Below, piece by piece: positions 52,181 to 63,922 of a stretch of DNA of 64,000 nucleotides. The stretch's first letter is position 1. Each line of letters begins with the position of its first letter. This DNA comes from Dermanyssus gallinae (Eukaryota > Arthropoda > Arachnida > Mesostigmata > Dermanyssidae): the NCBI GenBank assembly GCA_003439945.1, contig QVRM01007043.1:1-64000 (forward strand), written 5' to 3'. Below the pieces are notes generated by a model. The model had not been told where the DNA came from. It ran no database searches and worked only from the letters and a program-made list of their open reading frames with translations. A program made the position numbers and the translations under genes.

Positions 52181-52288
52181 GTAAGTACTCAATCCCTGCG
52201 ATGAGCTCGCGGAAATCGCGCTGAGTGGAGTTTCCACTATTAATTTGCTCTCACTCATTCTCTGTGCTCTTGTTTACCGTCGACACAG

Positions 52289-52470
52289 CCAGTGTCCCAA
52301 AGGGCGACTGTTGCAATTGCAGTAAGCAGGAAAATCAGACCGTTTGCAAAAACGTCACCGCCCGTCAGTACCCACTGCTAGGCTGTCATTTAAAGAATCT
52401 GAGCGAAAATTCCTCAGAACATGTTTGGATGCCGCCCGCGGCAACGTTCGCTGGCTACTGCTGCGAGTAA
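52289..52470 (+). CDS. Candidate terminal exon, cysteine-rich glycoprotein
   Basis: The acceptor is TCGACACAG after a pyrimidine-rich tract and a 108-bp intron. Phase 1 matches the previous exon. The 59 codons to the TAA stop contain seven cysteines (DCCNC, TVC, LGC and a final YCCE) and four N-glycosylation sequons (NQT, NVT, NLS, NSS), a density expected of a secreted or extracellular domain. A poly(A) signal lies 37 bases after the stop. I do not recognise the family. Confidence 0.5.
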
Positions 52471-52506
52471 TACTACCACCTATGGTAATTAATAACAGCA
52501 TTAATT

Positions 52507-52512
52507 AATAAA
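52507..52512 (+). terminator. Poly(A) signal AATAAA
   Basis: AATAAA shortly after the stop of the candidate terminal exon at 52289-52470. Confidence 0.5.
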
Positions 52513-52519
52513 AACAACA

Positions 52520-55200
52520 ACAGCAATGCTACCGCGGCTACAATAGAAGCAGCGACGCGGCAGCGAACACCAGTTGCAACAGCAGTGGGAGACTGTTCAT
52601 TAGCGAACAGTATTCATTTGCGGGCGTATTTTACTTTTAAGTGTACTACTCCATGTGTCTCCACGTGTAACGTCGTGTCGTACTACAATCTATTCACGCA
52701 TTGAGTTCTTGTCTCTGTCTTTATTTATACATAGTCCATCGACCTATTTATTATACATGGCGTATGTAGATCATTCAGCTTATATAAACGAATTTGTTTG
52801 CACAAACACATGGCGTGTATACATTGTCGCACGTACATACACATGCATGTATACCTAGAGACGTTAAGAGATGCACGCCCATGATCTTTCGAAATAGATG
52901 GGTTACACCTGCTTCTATAAGTCACACGTAGCAAATCCCTATCTTACTTAGGCTATACATAACGTACACAGTTCATACATAGCACACAAGCAGCGTGTAT
53001 ACGTGTAGACATATGTGCGTACATATGCGGATACTTTCATAAGATGGACGACGACCGTAACTTTTGAAACAGGTGGGCTATGCCTGGTTGAGGTATTCTG
53101 CAACAGTTAGCAATATCGGCATGACGATACGGGTAGACATGCAAAGTTCATCTGTTTTTCTTTTTTTTTGCAAACGGGTTGACCGTTTTGACAAAAAATG
53201 TACTCGAGGCAAAACCTTGTCATGGTGCCGGCGTTTGCAATTGACGCCTTATAGAATGAATCCACAAGTTATTATGAGTTTAGCATTATTGTAGGTCTGG
53301 ACCCTAATACGTGATGTGTAACAGGCAGCGAGACAGAGGAAAAGTTACGTCGATGGGTTAGCGTCTAAAGCAATGTTGTGCCTTAGTACTCAGACTTATC
53401 TTACTTGAACATTTATTATCGAAAATAGTCAGAATAGCCACAACAAGGTCACATAGTTTAGAAGTAGGTCTCGTCAAACGAGAGCTACTTCTAAACTATA
53501 TGACTTTGATAAACGAAGCAGCTAAACGATGTTATGCATCTGTCAATAGGATCCGGTCGGATGCAAATAAGGCCTTAAGTGAAAGTTGCGATGAGAAACC
53601 ATCATATAGACCAACAAAATATTCTAAATGCTCCCTGTCTTCGTAATAATAAAAGAGAGTCTAAATGTGCCTAGAATGTGGGCCATGGCGTTGGGTTTTG
53701 GGGTCTGAGAAGGATGGTTGTGTCGTTCGCAGAGATTGCGTAGTATGCTGGTTACCCGGCTTTTAGAAGAGAAGTGGGTCTAGAACTGTGCCTACTGTCT
53801 TGCCAAGAATTCCCGGCGATGGAGTGTGCCCAGCCCAGGTTCCCTAGATGGGCCCGCTAAAGAGGAATGACGCGAATAGTTTGTAACAATTGCAAGTATA
53901 GAGTATCCTTTGCAAAGTCGACAGTATTGACAGGTTAGTAGATTGAGCTTTTCGACATTGGATTTAAATTGCTAGAAAACTAATTTTCTACGAACTTGCC
54001 AAGAGAGTGAGTGCTTTAGAATGAAATAATTCTGTAATATGTTCTCGGGCTTCTTCTTTTAAAGACAAGGTTTGCTTAAAGAAGAGTGGGAATGTATTAG
54101 TTACAATAAACAGATTGGGTATGTACTACATAACCAACAGATGCCGGTTAAATCGTTGGTCGAGCAGACGTCGGTAAAAATCTAACAGGATATATATGTT
54201 TATATCCTATCAATATGTAGGGCGAACATTTAGAAGTCATCAGCTAGGACTCGATCTGTCCTCGAAACTGCCCAAAGGCCTAATTCCTATTCAAATCCAA
54301 TTATAGATCAACTAATTAAGTCCAACGGTTAACTAGAAGACTAGAAAAAGGGATGCTGTCAGATAGCTACAAGGCAGGTTGGATAAAGTCTATCTGCTCA
54401 CGTGACGTGAGTGGGGGGGGTCAATCTAGATTTAATTTTGCCTATTGATCTCGATTGCTACGACAATATCGCGTTCTGTTAAGATTAGCGCATTAGACTT
54501 CGAAGTGGTGGAATAGGAATTTGACGTTTACAACATATACTCAAAGATAGACTCGATCAACATACGTTGGACACATAAGAAATGACTGGCGCCGTACCGG
54601 TGCTCTGCTAAGCAGGTCAGACAGCAATTGACAGGACCGTTCTACCAAGTCCTGCGCCTGGAAGAGCTGCAGAAGGATTTGGAGCTGTTACACCTCTAAG
54701 CAAAACGCGAGTCAAAACTGAACTCCTTAGTCAGTCATAACAGCGGACCAAGGTAGAACTAAAGCTCCAACTTATTGACTGAGTAAGTTCTCGAATAAGA
54801 ACAGGTTCATCCCTTGTTTGCTTCATTGATATCCACATCTACGGATGCAATTACTAATGCTCTATTAATTCGCGAGGGCGAGTTTCTGTGTCAGCAACTC
54901 TCGCTCGCAATGTGCAGGCGAAACGCCGCCGCTATCATAGGCTCTATGGACAAAAGGAGTGAGGGTGAGCCTAGGCGGGTACACGTTTGGGTTCCACAAT
55001 TGTAAGGAAATAGTAAAACATTGAATAAATAATAATAAATAATGCCCTTCTTTTTTTCTAGTATATTATTCTCTCTCATCTCGTCGTATTTTTTTCATCG
55101 TTGCTACCTGTTTCTACCAAATGTAACTTACAAGTTGGCATAAGGACTGCTGCTCTCCGGTCTGTCTGCTACCAGCCCCATGAAGCAAATATTTAGACCT
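52520..55200. other. No gene seen
   Basis: Contains a CATA/TGTA-rich patch (52830-53030) and the hairpin at 53444-53508. Nothing else recognised. Confidence 0.5.
53444..53508. repeat. Long near-perfect hairpin
   Basis: Arms of about 30 bases, with core ATAGTTTAGAAGTAG (53453) pairing with CTACTTCTAAACTAT (53485), close around a 5-base loop TCAAA, with only about two mismatches and a G-T pair. Confidence 0.8.
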
Positions 55201-55202
55201 TA

Positions 55203-55618
55203 ATGCGGCGATTCTTTGCGACCTTGGTCGCACTATGTCACGCTTCTGCCACTGGCTGGCGTTACGGGAGCCATTTGTCGATTGTGTCGGCAGATAACGT
55301 CCTCAGCTGGTCACAGATAAGCTCTCCCCCCCCCTCCGCGCTAAAGTCGGGGTGGCTGGCAGGTCGAGTGAGTCGCTATACGGATATCAGCCAACGGAGT
55401 CATGCCGTCACCCCAAACCGTAGCCCATCTGACCTGCGGCGTGCGTATGACGTCTATCGCAACACAACGGTGGCCAGAGCGTTTAGCCGCTTTGCATTCG
55501 ATAACACCCCACCACCACCACCATCGCGTGAACTATGCAACCACCATGCAGCAGATAGAACAATAAAACAACGACAGTGGGCCTCAACAACAACAGCAAC
55601 AGCAACAACAACAACAGC

Positions 55619-55664
<46 letters not shown>

Positions 55665-55669
55665 GCACC

Positions 55670-55701
<32 letters not shown>

Positions 55702-55739
55702 ACGGTATCAGCAGCAATAACAACAACAAATGGTATTAG
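55203..55739 (+). CDS. Doubtful ORF with signal-peptide-like start and Thr-rich end
   Basis: A true ATG starts MRRFFATLVALCHASATG, which looks like a signal peptide, followed by about 100 ordinary residues and then a poly-Thr region made by the CAA array (55575-55720). The Thr tail is mucin-like in appearance but is simply one frame of the repeat. No splice sites or poly(A) signal support it. Could be chance. Confidence 0.2.
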
Positions 55740-55910
55740 CAAACGGTATCAGCGAACGGTATCAGCAGCAACAACAACAGCAACGACGTTAGGCGTCAAC
55801 TACAGCAATGTCAACATATTAAACAACACACGGTAGCAGCCGCAACAACAATAACAACGCTATTAGGAACAACAACAACAGCAGCAGCAACAACAACAAC
55901 AACCACTTCT
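55575..55910. repeat. (CAA)n / CAG-interrupted trinucleotide array
   Basis: Dense CAA units with CAG interruptions to about 55720, then AACGGTATCAGC short repeats and scattered CAA units to 55910. Confidence 0.85.
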
Positions 55911-57560
55911 CTCTCCCCATATGTCAGCTGTAGAGACACTTGGTGACCCGTGAGCGATGCGGACGCCAGGGCCGCGCACGTAAGCAGGTTGCAGTAGCGG
56001 TTGCAGAAGATGTTGTCGTTGTTAATGCAGTTGTTGTTGTTATTGTTATGCTTGTGTGCAGCTACCGATAGCCACTATCGGACCAGAGCACGAAGCCGAC
56101 GCAGTTTTAGCGTGCTGCAAAAAACGACGACTCCTTTCACGTATCCCGATATAACCCGATATAATAATGATAATGAGCCCCAGACCCATCGTTTCGCCCG
56201 GTCTCCGTCAAAGCAAGCAAATGACCACGTTCCGTTTCACCGTCACCTACTGGCTACGAGTTACCCCCTCTTGCCCCACACACACACACACACACATTGA
56301 GGTCCGCCATGAGGCAAATGGTGCTAGCGACGGCATCAAGCGCCAAGAACCAACAACATTATATCTAGCGGTCATGCTGGCGGCCGTGGCAGGCCAACCC
56401 ATCCCAACCACGAATAGGTCACCCCCCAGCAATGCGTCGAAGTGCTATCGAGCCAACTCGATGGAACAGTAGGCAAAACTCGAACGAACTCGTAAAAGAT
56501 ACGTGCGTAGGTCGACATACCTCACTCGACTAGCGTGTTTATGACTACGGCTATTATAAACCGATGCTCGATGAAAAAAGCATAATAATAATAAACAATA
56601 TAAATTATAATTTGCCATTGCCTCCATGGGTTTAGCTTGCTTTGCCATTGCCGCCATGTTATATGCAGAAACCTCTTCGGAATATACAAATAATGTGGTC
56701 GTTCAAAGACGCGTCGACAATTTCGTTCACAAGAAGCTTCCACTATAGCAAGGCTTAAAACTGTATATTGCAAGATGAGTAGTATCTTTGTACAATTACC
56801 GGACTGCATATACAAGCACATACGTTTACGCGATTCATAAAGAAAAATTATTTTCAAATGCATTCCAGTCGAGCTATATATATATATATTTAGAAATAAA
56901 ATAATTTTTAAATGCATTCCAGTCGAGCTACAGATAAATGTGGCTCGATAAGCGCTCAACATTTATATGTAGATTAAAGCTGTGCGTTGAAGTTATACGA
57001 GTACAGCTGGTTTGGAAGAGCAGAAGCCCAGAAGAGACAAATGGTCACCTTTCCAACGACAAAGCAGTGCGTGCCTACGGTAAGAGTTGCAGATAGTTTT
57101 CGGAAAACGTTTACGTCCTATACACGGCATGCGTTCGGTGGCTGCAACGCCCAATTTTAACGCCGACTAATACAAAAGAAATCGCAGTTATGATCAGGCA
57201 AGCTGTAAATACTCTTGAGACTCACTCGGGAAACGGATGCAAGCCAATGTTGATTGTCTCCGGCCACCCAACTGAATTGGTGTATTTTGTGATGATGAGC
57301 AACTGCAGCGTAACGTGCTCAGACAAAAACAAGAATCGAACTAGAATGCGTATTCTAGTTGGGAATAACACGCTTCATATATTGTGTGCTTGTGATGCAT
57401 CTCTCTAGCAGCCCAAATTTGCCGCTAAAAGATGTCCCCACACCCTGCTAAGGTTGTAGCTTAATATGGTACTAATCTTAAGCTCAAAAATACGCACTGG
57501 CACACTCAGAGATGGTACCTCTCACCTTGGCGTGTGTATCACCGTGATTGCTTGGCTTTG
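55911..57560. other. No supported gene
   Basis: Has a CA dinucleotide run (56278-56296) and a 35-base duplication (CATTCCAGTCGAGCTA near 56861 and 56915). An ATG frame at 57193-57408 of about 70 codons is open and ordinary in composition but unrecognised. Confidence 0.35.
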
Positions 57561-57569
57561 TTAAACGTC

Positions 57570-57835
57570 AGAAGTTAAGCCTTAGATTCGTCTTAGCAGC
57601 CTTGATTCGCGCGTTAATACTCGCAATCTGGCTGCAATTAAGCTGTCGGTAGCCTGCACGCGGGAACGCCCGTGTCCAAGCAGAAGGTCGGCAGTGCATC
57701 CCATCGAAATGCAGCTGTTCTCGCATGAAAGTTTCCGTTAAGAGTACAATGTCCACAGATTTAAACAAGCTGCTAGCTATAAAGCCCTAAATAAACGTTC
57801 GCAATTCCAAAGTAAACATTTGCTGCTGAAAGCAG
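57570..57835 (-). pseudogene. Endonuclease start of a non-LTR retrotransposon
   Basis: On the minus strand, frames read KCLLWNCERLF and then FKSVDIVLLTETFM, matching the conserved opening (LLWNCRG-type and DIVLLTET-type motifs) of the endonuclease of non-LTR elements. One frame change separates them. The catalytic remainder is missing. Confidence 0.45.
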
Positions 57836-57839
57836 CATG

Positions 57840-59777
57840 CAGCTGGCATAAGGCGTCATTGCTGTATGTTATTAGAGCTGCTAAACCGTGACCGTCAATA
57901 AACTCTTCGCATACCCCTTGCAGCTCCCAGCCAGAAGCTCGCGTACTTCGGCCAGAAAGTGCTATTTGAAACTCTAACATAATCCTTATCCTAAGGGCCA
58001 CGCAGAAGATAGAGCCCGGCCGGAAAACTGGGTTTCCAAATAGCACGCTGTTCGATTTGCCTCCCGGTTAGCCAGCCACACAACTGCTCCACCGACGTGG
58101 TTTGGCCGAAACCTTCTAGGCGGAGGGCTTCGGCCGAACCACGGCTTTATGCGCAACGCACGGCTTTTATACAATGTTAGCTCACCCAGGGTTATGTCTG
58201 CATCCCCTCCTATGAGAGAACGGCGCTTCCGTGCCGTTCGATTAGTAGTTCGAGAAAAAACGTTCTGTCTCGGCCCCAGGCGTCCTTCCTGCTTATCTGG
58301 GCTGTTGCTGGTTGATCTAACACTCAAGCGAGCTTATTCTTCATTTCGTGACTTCTCGTCACCAGTTCCAGAGGTCTTTCTTGACTAGTTGATCAGCATG
58401 TCTGGCTGCCCCTTGTACAGTCCACTGACTCTACAGCTGGGGCGCGCGGCTGTGGCGGAGTAGTCAAAATCTGAAATATACGTCTGTTACGGGAAAAACT
58501 TTTAACGCTATCCGGGCGTTAACAACCAAACTTAAAATATCGCATTTGCTAACAAGATAGTGACAACCTACTATTAAATCGGTCAAACGAATGCTGAAAG
58601 CATAGATAGCTCCTACAGGTGTAAGCGTGTATGACGTACAGGAACGTACGTTGTCGACGGGACGGCGTGGAAGAGATCGCCGGCGGTTCTAACATTAGGA
58701 ACGTCCAGCGTTCAAGTCTGGACGACGCACTGACGACTTTTGAAGCATTTAAAAAAATGCAGAATTGGGTTGAGACTGGGCCAATACAAGAAACTAGAGT
58801 AAATAAAATAACATCATGCGTAAGGAAGGTAAGAAGGACGCGTTCAATGAGACTACGTACTGCACAAATATCTGATACGATTCGACGGCCAGCTAGGACT
58901 ACATTCTGCTACTAACACGTAACTATGAGAAGGTTTACCTCTACCGTTAGCTGGTCTCTGGTCGTTTTTCCTTCGTTTCATCAGTAATAATATGAGAAAT
59001 ATCATTTACGACAGCCAAACGGGGCCGTGGCCGAGCATCGACTAGCCAAACAAACTCAAAGACCATCAACATCTCTCGGGCGAGGCATCCTGCCGCGACA
59101 GAGGCCACTACGAATTGATGGGGCACAATGGACAACTGATCGGCTGAGTGATGGATTTTATACGCACGCAGTGTCCCGGTGCCGGTCCGATGAGGGCAGC
59201 TTTGTAGAATATATGAGTATGTATGTGTATGCCTGTCAGTCTACTCGTATTCGCCGTCGCTTCTTCATGCGAAGCAGATCGTGAAAAAGCGGAGAGGAAA
59301 CGAAGAAGAGGTTAGGTCCAACGAAGGCCCGCTAGCTATAAAACGTCGTAGAGACATCGGTCGGACATTATCGTCGTACAGTCGGAGCTCTACGACCATG
59401 TTCAGATCTGCCATTGCCATCGGGGGGGCAAGCAAACCCCGTCAAAGTAGCCCCACTGCGGTAGTCGCCTTGGGGAGATGGGAAGTAAACATGCCCATTC
59501 ACTCACCAACCCTCGTTTCACCACCCTCGCATACCAACGCACTCACACGGGCAACCTAGATGCTGTCGAATTGACTCAATGGACATCCAGCTTAAGGTGG
59601 GCAAAAATTGCGGCGATAGCCCACTATGATGTACCACTGTATAATATGTTACGCATTTAGACTCTCTAGTATGTGTGCTAAACGTACGTTGGTAGAAACG
59701 CGTGTTCCAGTAGATTCATAGTCAATGGCCACTTGGCGGTTGTTTTTATGCTTTTGACCACCTTAATTTCTTGTGTG
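57840..59777. other. No supported gene
   Basis: Contains the inverted repeat at 58097-58142 and unrecognised open frames (58149-58388, 58631-58915, 59281-59559). Confidence 0.35.
58097..58142. repeat. Inverted repeat (14-base arms)
   Basis: GTGGTTTGGCCGAA pairs with TTCGGCCGAACCAC with one G-T pair across an 18-base spacer. Confidence 0.7.
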
Positions 59778-60028
59778 CTATATATGATGATATATACTAT
59801 ATCAGAACTACTATCAGATATAGTATATATCATCATAATATACTATCTATATAATATATATATACTATATACTATATAATATACTATCAGATATAGTATA
59901 TTATATATAATATATACTATATAATATACTATCAGATATAGTATATTATATATATAATATATACTATATAATATACTATCAGATATAGTATATATCAGCA
60001 TAATCTACCATCAGATATAGTATATATA
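59778..60028. repeat. AT-rich array of palindromic units
   Basis: Units of about 57 bases containing ACTATCAGATATAGTATAT recur four times, each itself an inverted repeat (TATATACTAT / ATAGTATATA). Confidence 0.8.
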
Positions 60029-61019
60029 ATGGTGCCACTACTTTACTAAGTTGCGTGACGCTGCAGTCTCCGGAATCTAATTTAATTTTAAGGCTGCAAG
60101 TATCCTTCTAATAGCTCTAAAACTGGTTGAACTGCAGCTTAATATTACACATATTAAGTGGCGGTTTCTTAAAATATCTCGTATTTTAAGCAACGACCAC
60201 TCAATATATCTCGACAGGTTTATATAACTCCTGTTGAGTAAAAGGTAAAAGCTTCAGGCCGACGCTTTCTTATAGAGTTCCTGTAGTTACTTTATGACGT
60301 GGCCAATGAGCGGTCTCTTTTATGGTCGCCGGGTTGTAGGTGGACTATTCATTCCGTTCATTCTATTCATGCTTGAAGGGCCACACTGTTCCACGTAGAA
60401 GATAACAAGAAAAAACAGAGTGCAAACAAAACAACCTGCGTGTCTAGTGCTCCTCCTGTGAATGGTTATGATCTCCATTGGACGAGCGAGTCTATGCACT
60501 ACTATTAGTCGTGAAGAGTAGACCTTATTCGTAGAGCGATGATCGGCCCCCAGTGAAGGCAGACCAGCGCGTACCTTTTGAGGCTTCGCCGTACTAAACG
60601 TTTGTTGTGAACATCAAGACCTGATGGCGCCGTACTTGGCGACTAACCATACTATCGTAATCATAATGCTGACGATGACGGTGCGTATCCCACAAAACCC
60701 CTACGTATCTAGCGCGGGATACCAGCATGTTTTATGGCTCTCTGTTCGAGCATAATGCAACGAGTTTATGTGCCTATGTGTTCGACGAATCGCGATAGTC
60801 TGCTCAGCGTAGTGGGCTTAGTAGATGTAATAGGAAAAAAATAAGAAGTCGCAGTACTAGTGGTTGCAAGCAGTACGAGGCCGGCTGCAGCCCGTATATG
60901 TTGCCGTGTCGGTTCACAAAAGCGTGTACCGGGAGCCGGGAACCGGGCAGTCAGGTAGGGAAGCAACTACGAAAGGAGGCGTTGTCAACGACGTGTCCGT
61001 CGTCTTCTTTGGGTTCATC
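60029..61019. other. No gene seen
   Basis: Plain sequence without recognised elements. Confidence 0.5.
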
Positions 61020-61053
61020 TTCTAACCAACGCCGTCTTTCAGGCGGCGGCCTC

Positions 61054-61312
61054 TTCCTATGAGCCGGCAAGCGAGCGCTGCGATGAACGAACGCTGCGCC
61101 ATTTAAATATCAATAGAGTCCACTATGGTACGACCGCACCCATCGTGGAAGACCACGACGTCAACAACAGCAGAAACAACACCAACGACAATAACAGCAG
61201 CAATAACAGCAGCAACAACAAGAAGAACAACAGCAACAATAACAACAACAACAACAGCGATAACCGCGGTTGCCGCTGTGAGGTCTGCAGTCTCAAGGCG
61301 ACCCGCCGAGGT
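61054..61312 (+). CDS. Weak exon candidate with poly-Asn tract
   Basis: An acceptor-like CGCCGTCTTTCAG precedes a frame that starts in-frame with AAASSYEPASERCDERTLRH, continues through an Asn/Ser tract made of AAC/AGC units and ends with CRCEVCSLKATRR. Poly-Asn inserts are frequent in arthropod regulatory proteins, and the flanking sequence looks ordinary, but the AAC array alone would also keep a frame open. No convincing donor follows. Confidence 0.25.
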
Positions 61313-61319
61313 CCTACCG

Positions 61320-62470
61320 AGTTTTTACCGTTTCGCTTTTCTCTAATCCGTATTCCTTTCTCTCTATCTCTCTTCCTCTCTCTCCCTTCCTTCCTTGCTC
61401 TGGTTTACCTATCTATCGGTAACGTTTTCCTACTCTTCCTATTCTTTTGTATTCTATTATGCCCTACGCCCATTCACAGCCCCTCATACCCCTGATCCAA
61501 TGATCGTGTGCGTTGCGCGGCCACTGAAAAATCGTCAGTGGGGTGTCAGTTCGGGCTGCTGCGTTTCGTTTTTCATCTGGTCGGCCTGACGGTCGGTCCG
61601 AAGGAAAAATGCCTGAGCGGCGACTGCTTTTACTATCACAACCGCTAGGACAAGGAACAGTAGTAACTGTGTGGTAGCGCCGCCTTTAACGAGAACTAGA
61701 GTTATAAAGAGATACATCGCTAGCTGCCGGTCATGGTCGGTCGGAGGCGTCGGCAGCGACGACAACGACGTTGACTTTTATGGGATCTCGGAACATAATT
61801 ACTAATAATAATAAAGGCCTCGGGTGGGGGAGGTGAGCCAGGGCACCGTGTGGGGTGAGCGAACTCCACCTCAGTGGCGCCAGCAGACGGCGATCTGTTC
61901 AGTGCCCGCACACCGGGGGCGACTGGCGGCGCCGATTCGTCTCAACACAGGTTGCTAGCTGTCTGGCTGCTGATCCAACCGATGTTCTTCTTTCGTCAGC
62001 CAGCCCTTACCAGTACCATGTACTCGCAGAGCGTTAAGGGGTAAGAAGGGCTACGGTAATAATTTGCCTGCCATCACTACTGCCACCGACTACCTTGGGG
62101 GCACCCGTCGTTGTCGTTGTTGTCGTCGTCGTCGTTGCCGTCATCGGCATTGTCCTCTATTGAGGGCGCACGCATATACATATATACGCATAACACGCAC
62201 TTGTAAACACACCCACCTATTTACACACGGCTACTTTTGCCACGCTACAGTAAACAACTAGTCAACGTGAGGTTCCTGAATGACACACTTCCTCATATTT
62301 TCTGCACACTTCCTGTTTCGTATGTTTTTCTCTTTCTTTCTTTTTGTTTTCCTTATTTCTTCTGCTTCTACCTTTTTTGGAACTGTATTGCGTCGTTATA
62401 TGTTCATTCGTTCGTTGACAGTATGCCGGGAACAGGCATAACCATCAACAGGCATACGTCGTGTTTCTTT
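61320..62470. other. No supported gene
   Basis: Pyrimidine-rich tracts (61330-61450 and 62280-62380) and a GTC/GTT patch near 62120. No exon recognised. Confidence 0.4.
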
Positions 62471-62472
62471 GC

Positions 62473-62757
62473 CTAGCACGCAATGCAAACGTTATGTAAC
62501 AGCATAGTAGCATACAGCCGTGTACGTGTCCGAATAAGAAACAAATTAGCAAAATGCTTTCTGTCCTGACGAACGGCCAGGTCGGTCCCGAGAACCCGAG
62601 AAAGGATAGAATGAGCCGTGACATCGTATTGCAAACGACATGCTTTCGCCTCTATTGCCAGGTCCGAAGTCGCAAACTCCTCAACAGTGGCGTATAGTAG
62701 GTTCCAGTTTGCTTGATTATCTCGGTAAAAAAAGCCGTGCGCCGTTTGCACGACCTT
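62473..62757 (-). CDS. Unrecognised minus-strand open frame
   Basis: About 94 codons without ATG, preceded on the minus strand by CACAAG and ending in TAG. The sequence (YRDNQANWNLLYATVEEFAT, LAIEAKACRLQYDVTAH) is of ordinary composition and not repeat-derived. Could be an exon or a transposon piece; no family recognised. Confidence 0.25.
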   Translation of the reverse strand, partial: KVVQTAHGFFYRDNQANWNLLYATVEEFATSDLAIEAKACRLQYDVTAHSILSRVLGTDLAVRQDRKHFANLFLIRTRTRLYATMLLHNVCIAC

Positions 62758-63009
62758 GTGTGATGGCTTAAATAACGACTAATAACGATCCGGAGGCCGG
62801 CACGCTGGTTACAGCTTTCGGCGGGTGCAGGCCGTCCGTGGGCATACCGCGCCGTCAGGGTGACCTCGGGCGCTCCACAGGCCAGATGCTACAAAGCCGC
62901 CCAATGCTGGTTGCTAGTTTTGTTTGCGGCTCTAGGGCACACTGTAAGTTGCTGAGCTCTAAGTTTCTTTGTGTATCAACGTGGCGTAATTCCTAAGCTG
63001 TAATTCCAG

Positions 63010-63148
63010 AAGGTGCATCAGCGAGGCGCTCCTTGAGTATAAGTTGGCGGCGACGCCACCGCCGCCGCCGCCGTTCGCTGGGTTCATCCACGGGCCCGAC
63101 GCTGAGTCGCCCAGGCTATCAGTAAAGCTGTGCAACAGCTGCCTGTGA
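63010..63148 (+). CDS. Candidate terminal exon
   Basis: The acceptor is TGTAATTCCAG. One base, then 45 codons to TGA: RCISEALLEYKLAAT, six Pro, FAGFIHGPDAESPRLSVK and LCNSCL. The frame is GC-rich at third positions relative to the surroundings. The open sequence just upstream, with a GTAAGT at 62943, does not match in phase, so the preceding exon is not identified. Confidence 0.35.
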
Positions 63149-63595
63149 TAGCTATCGGTTACACTAGACGAAAATCAATACTGCAGGCATCACTCCACAA
63201 ATAAGCCTGCCGTTCCGGTAATAGAGAGACTGTCTAAGTTTTGGGTCAGAAATTAGCACTTACTAAGAATGTGCCATATATATATATACACATACGCTTT
63301 AAGAACCACATTGTGAGACTATATCAGGCTAAGGGTTAATGCCTTTCACTAATGAACCCATCTAACTCTTAAATTACAAAAGTAGATAATTACATATATA
63401 TAGCAACTATTCTTCAACCACATTTTACGACCCTAGTTATTTTGTTGTCAGCACAGGCATAAGGCTCGGACCTGTTCTTTCATAGGTCATCATAAGAAGC
63501 GTTTCTATCTCTGATGTTTTAAGGAACCCGCGAGTTGATTCATTGAAAATTTACAAATAGCAGCTCGAGCCATCCAATCATTTTAAATACCGCGG

Positions 63596-63922
63596 TTAAA
63601 ATAGGAAGGGCTCTTGCAGGTCAGCATATTTGTATCGTTTCGCCTGTCCCGTCGCGGCGCCAGTGTGGCCAGCGTAGGTGGCCCATGTTCGATGTAATAG
63701 CACCGCTGCAACGACATCCTCGGTAATAGCCTTTCCAGTCCAACCACTTCTAAAGTAGGGATGGGGAGCGCGAAGGTCCTCAGGGACCCGGGGGTGTTTG
63801 CCTTGCATCGCTGGTAGGACCTCGGGTTCTTCTACGAAATTGTCCGTAGAGCAAATGGTCTGCGTATGTCTATCAGCAAGAGCAATTGACCGAGTATTGC
63901 CAGGGGGCTTGGGAAGCATCGG
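63596..63922 (-). CDS. Candidate terminal exon of a minus-strand gene
   Basis: On the minus strand an acceptor-like TTTTGTTTTGCCAAAG is followed by about 108 codons to a TAA: it opens PMLPKPPGNTRSIALADRH and ends AKRYKYADLQEPFLF. The composition is ordinary and free of repeats, third positions are mixed, and the frame would start in phase 2. No family recognised; the rest of the gene would lie right of the window. Confidence 0.35.
   Translation of the reverse strand, partial: PMLPKPPGNTRSIALADRHTQTICSTDNFVEEPEVLPAMQGKHPRVPEDLRAPHPYFRSGWTGKAITEDVVAAVLLHRTWATYAGHTGAATGQAKRYKYADLQEPFLF

Noticed and set aside
58980..59060. GTGGCCGAGC, resembling the A box of tRNA-Leu/Ser
   Set aside because: No B box or tRNA folding follows.
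62890..62950. Exon with donor ACACT|GTAAGT before the 63010 exon
   Set aside because: The only frame with the required phase contains a stop, so it cannot join to 63010-63148.
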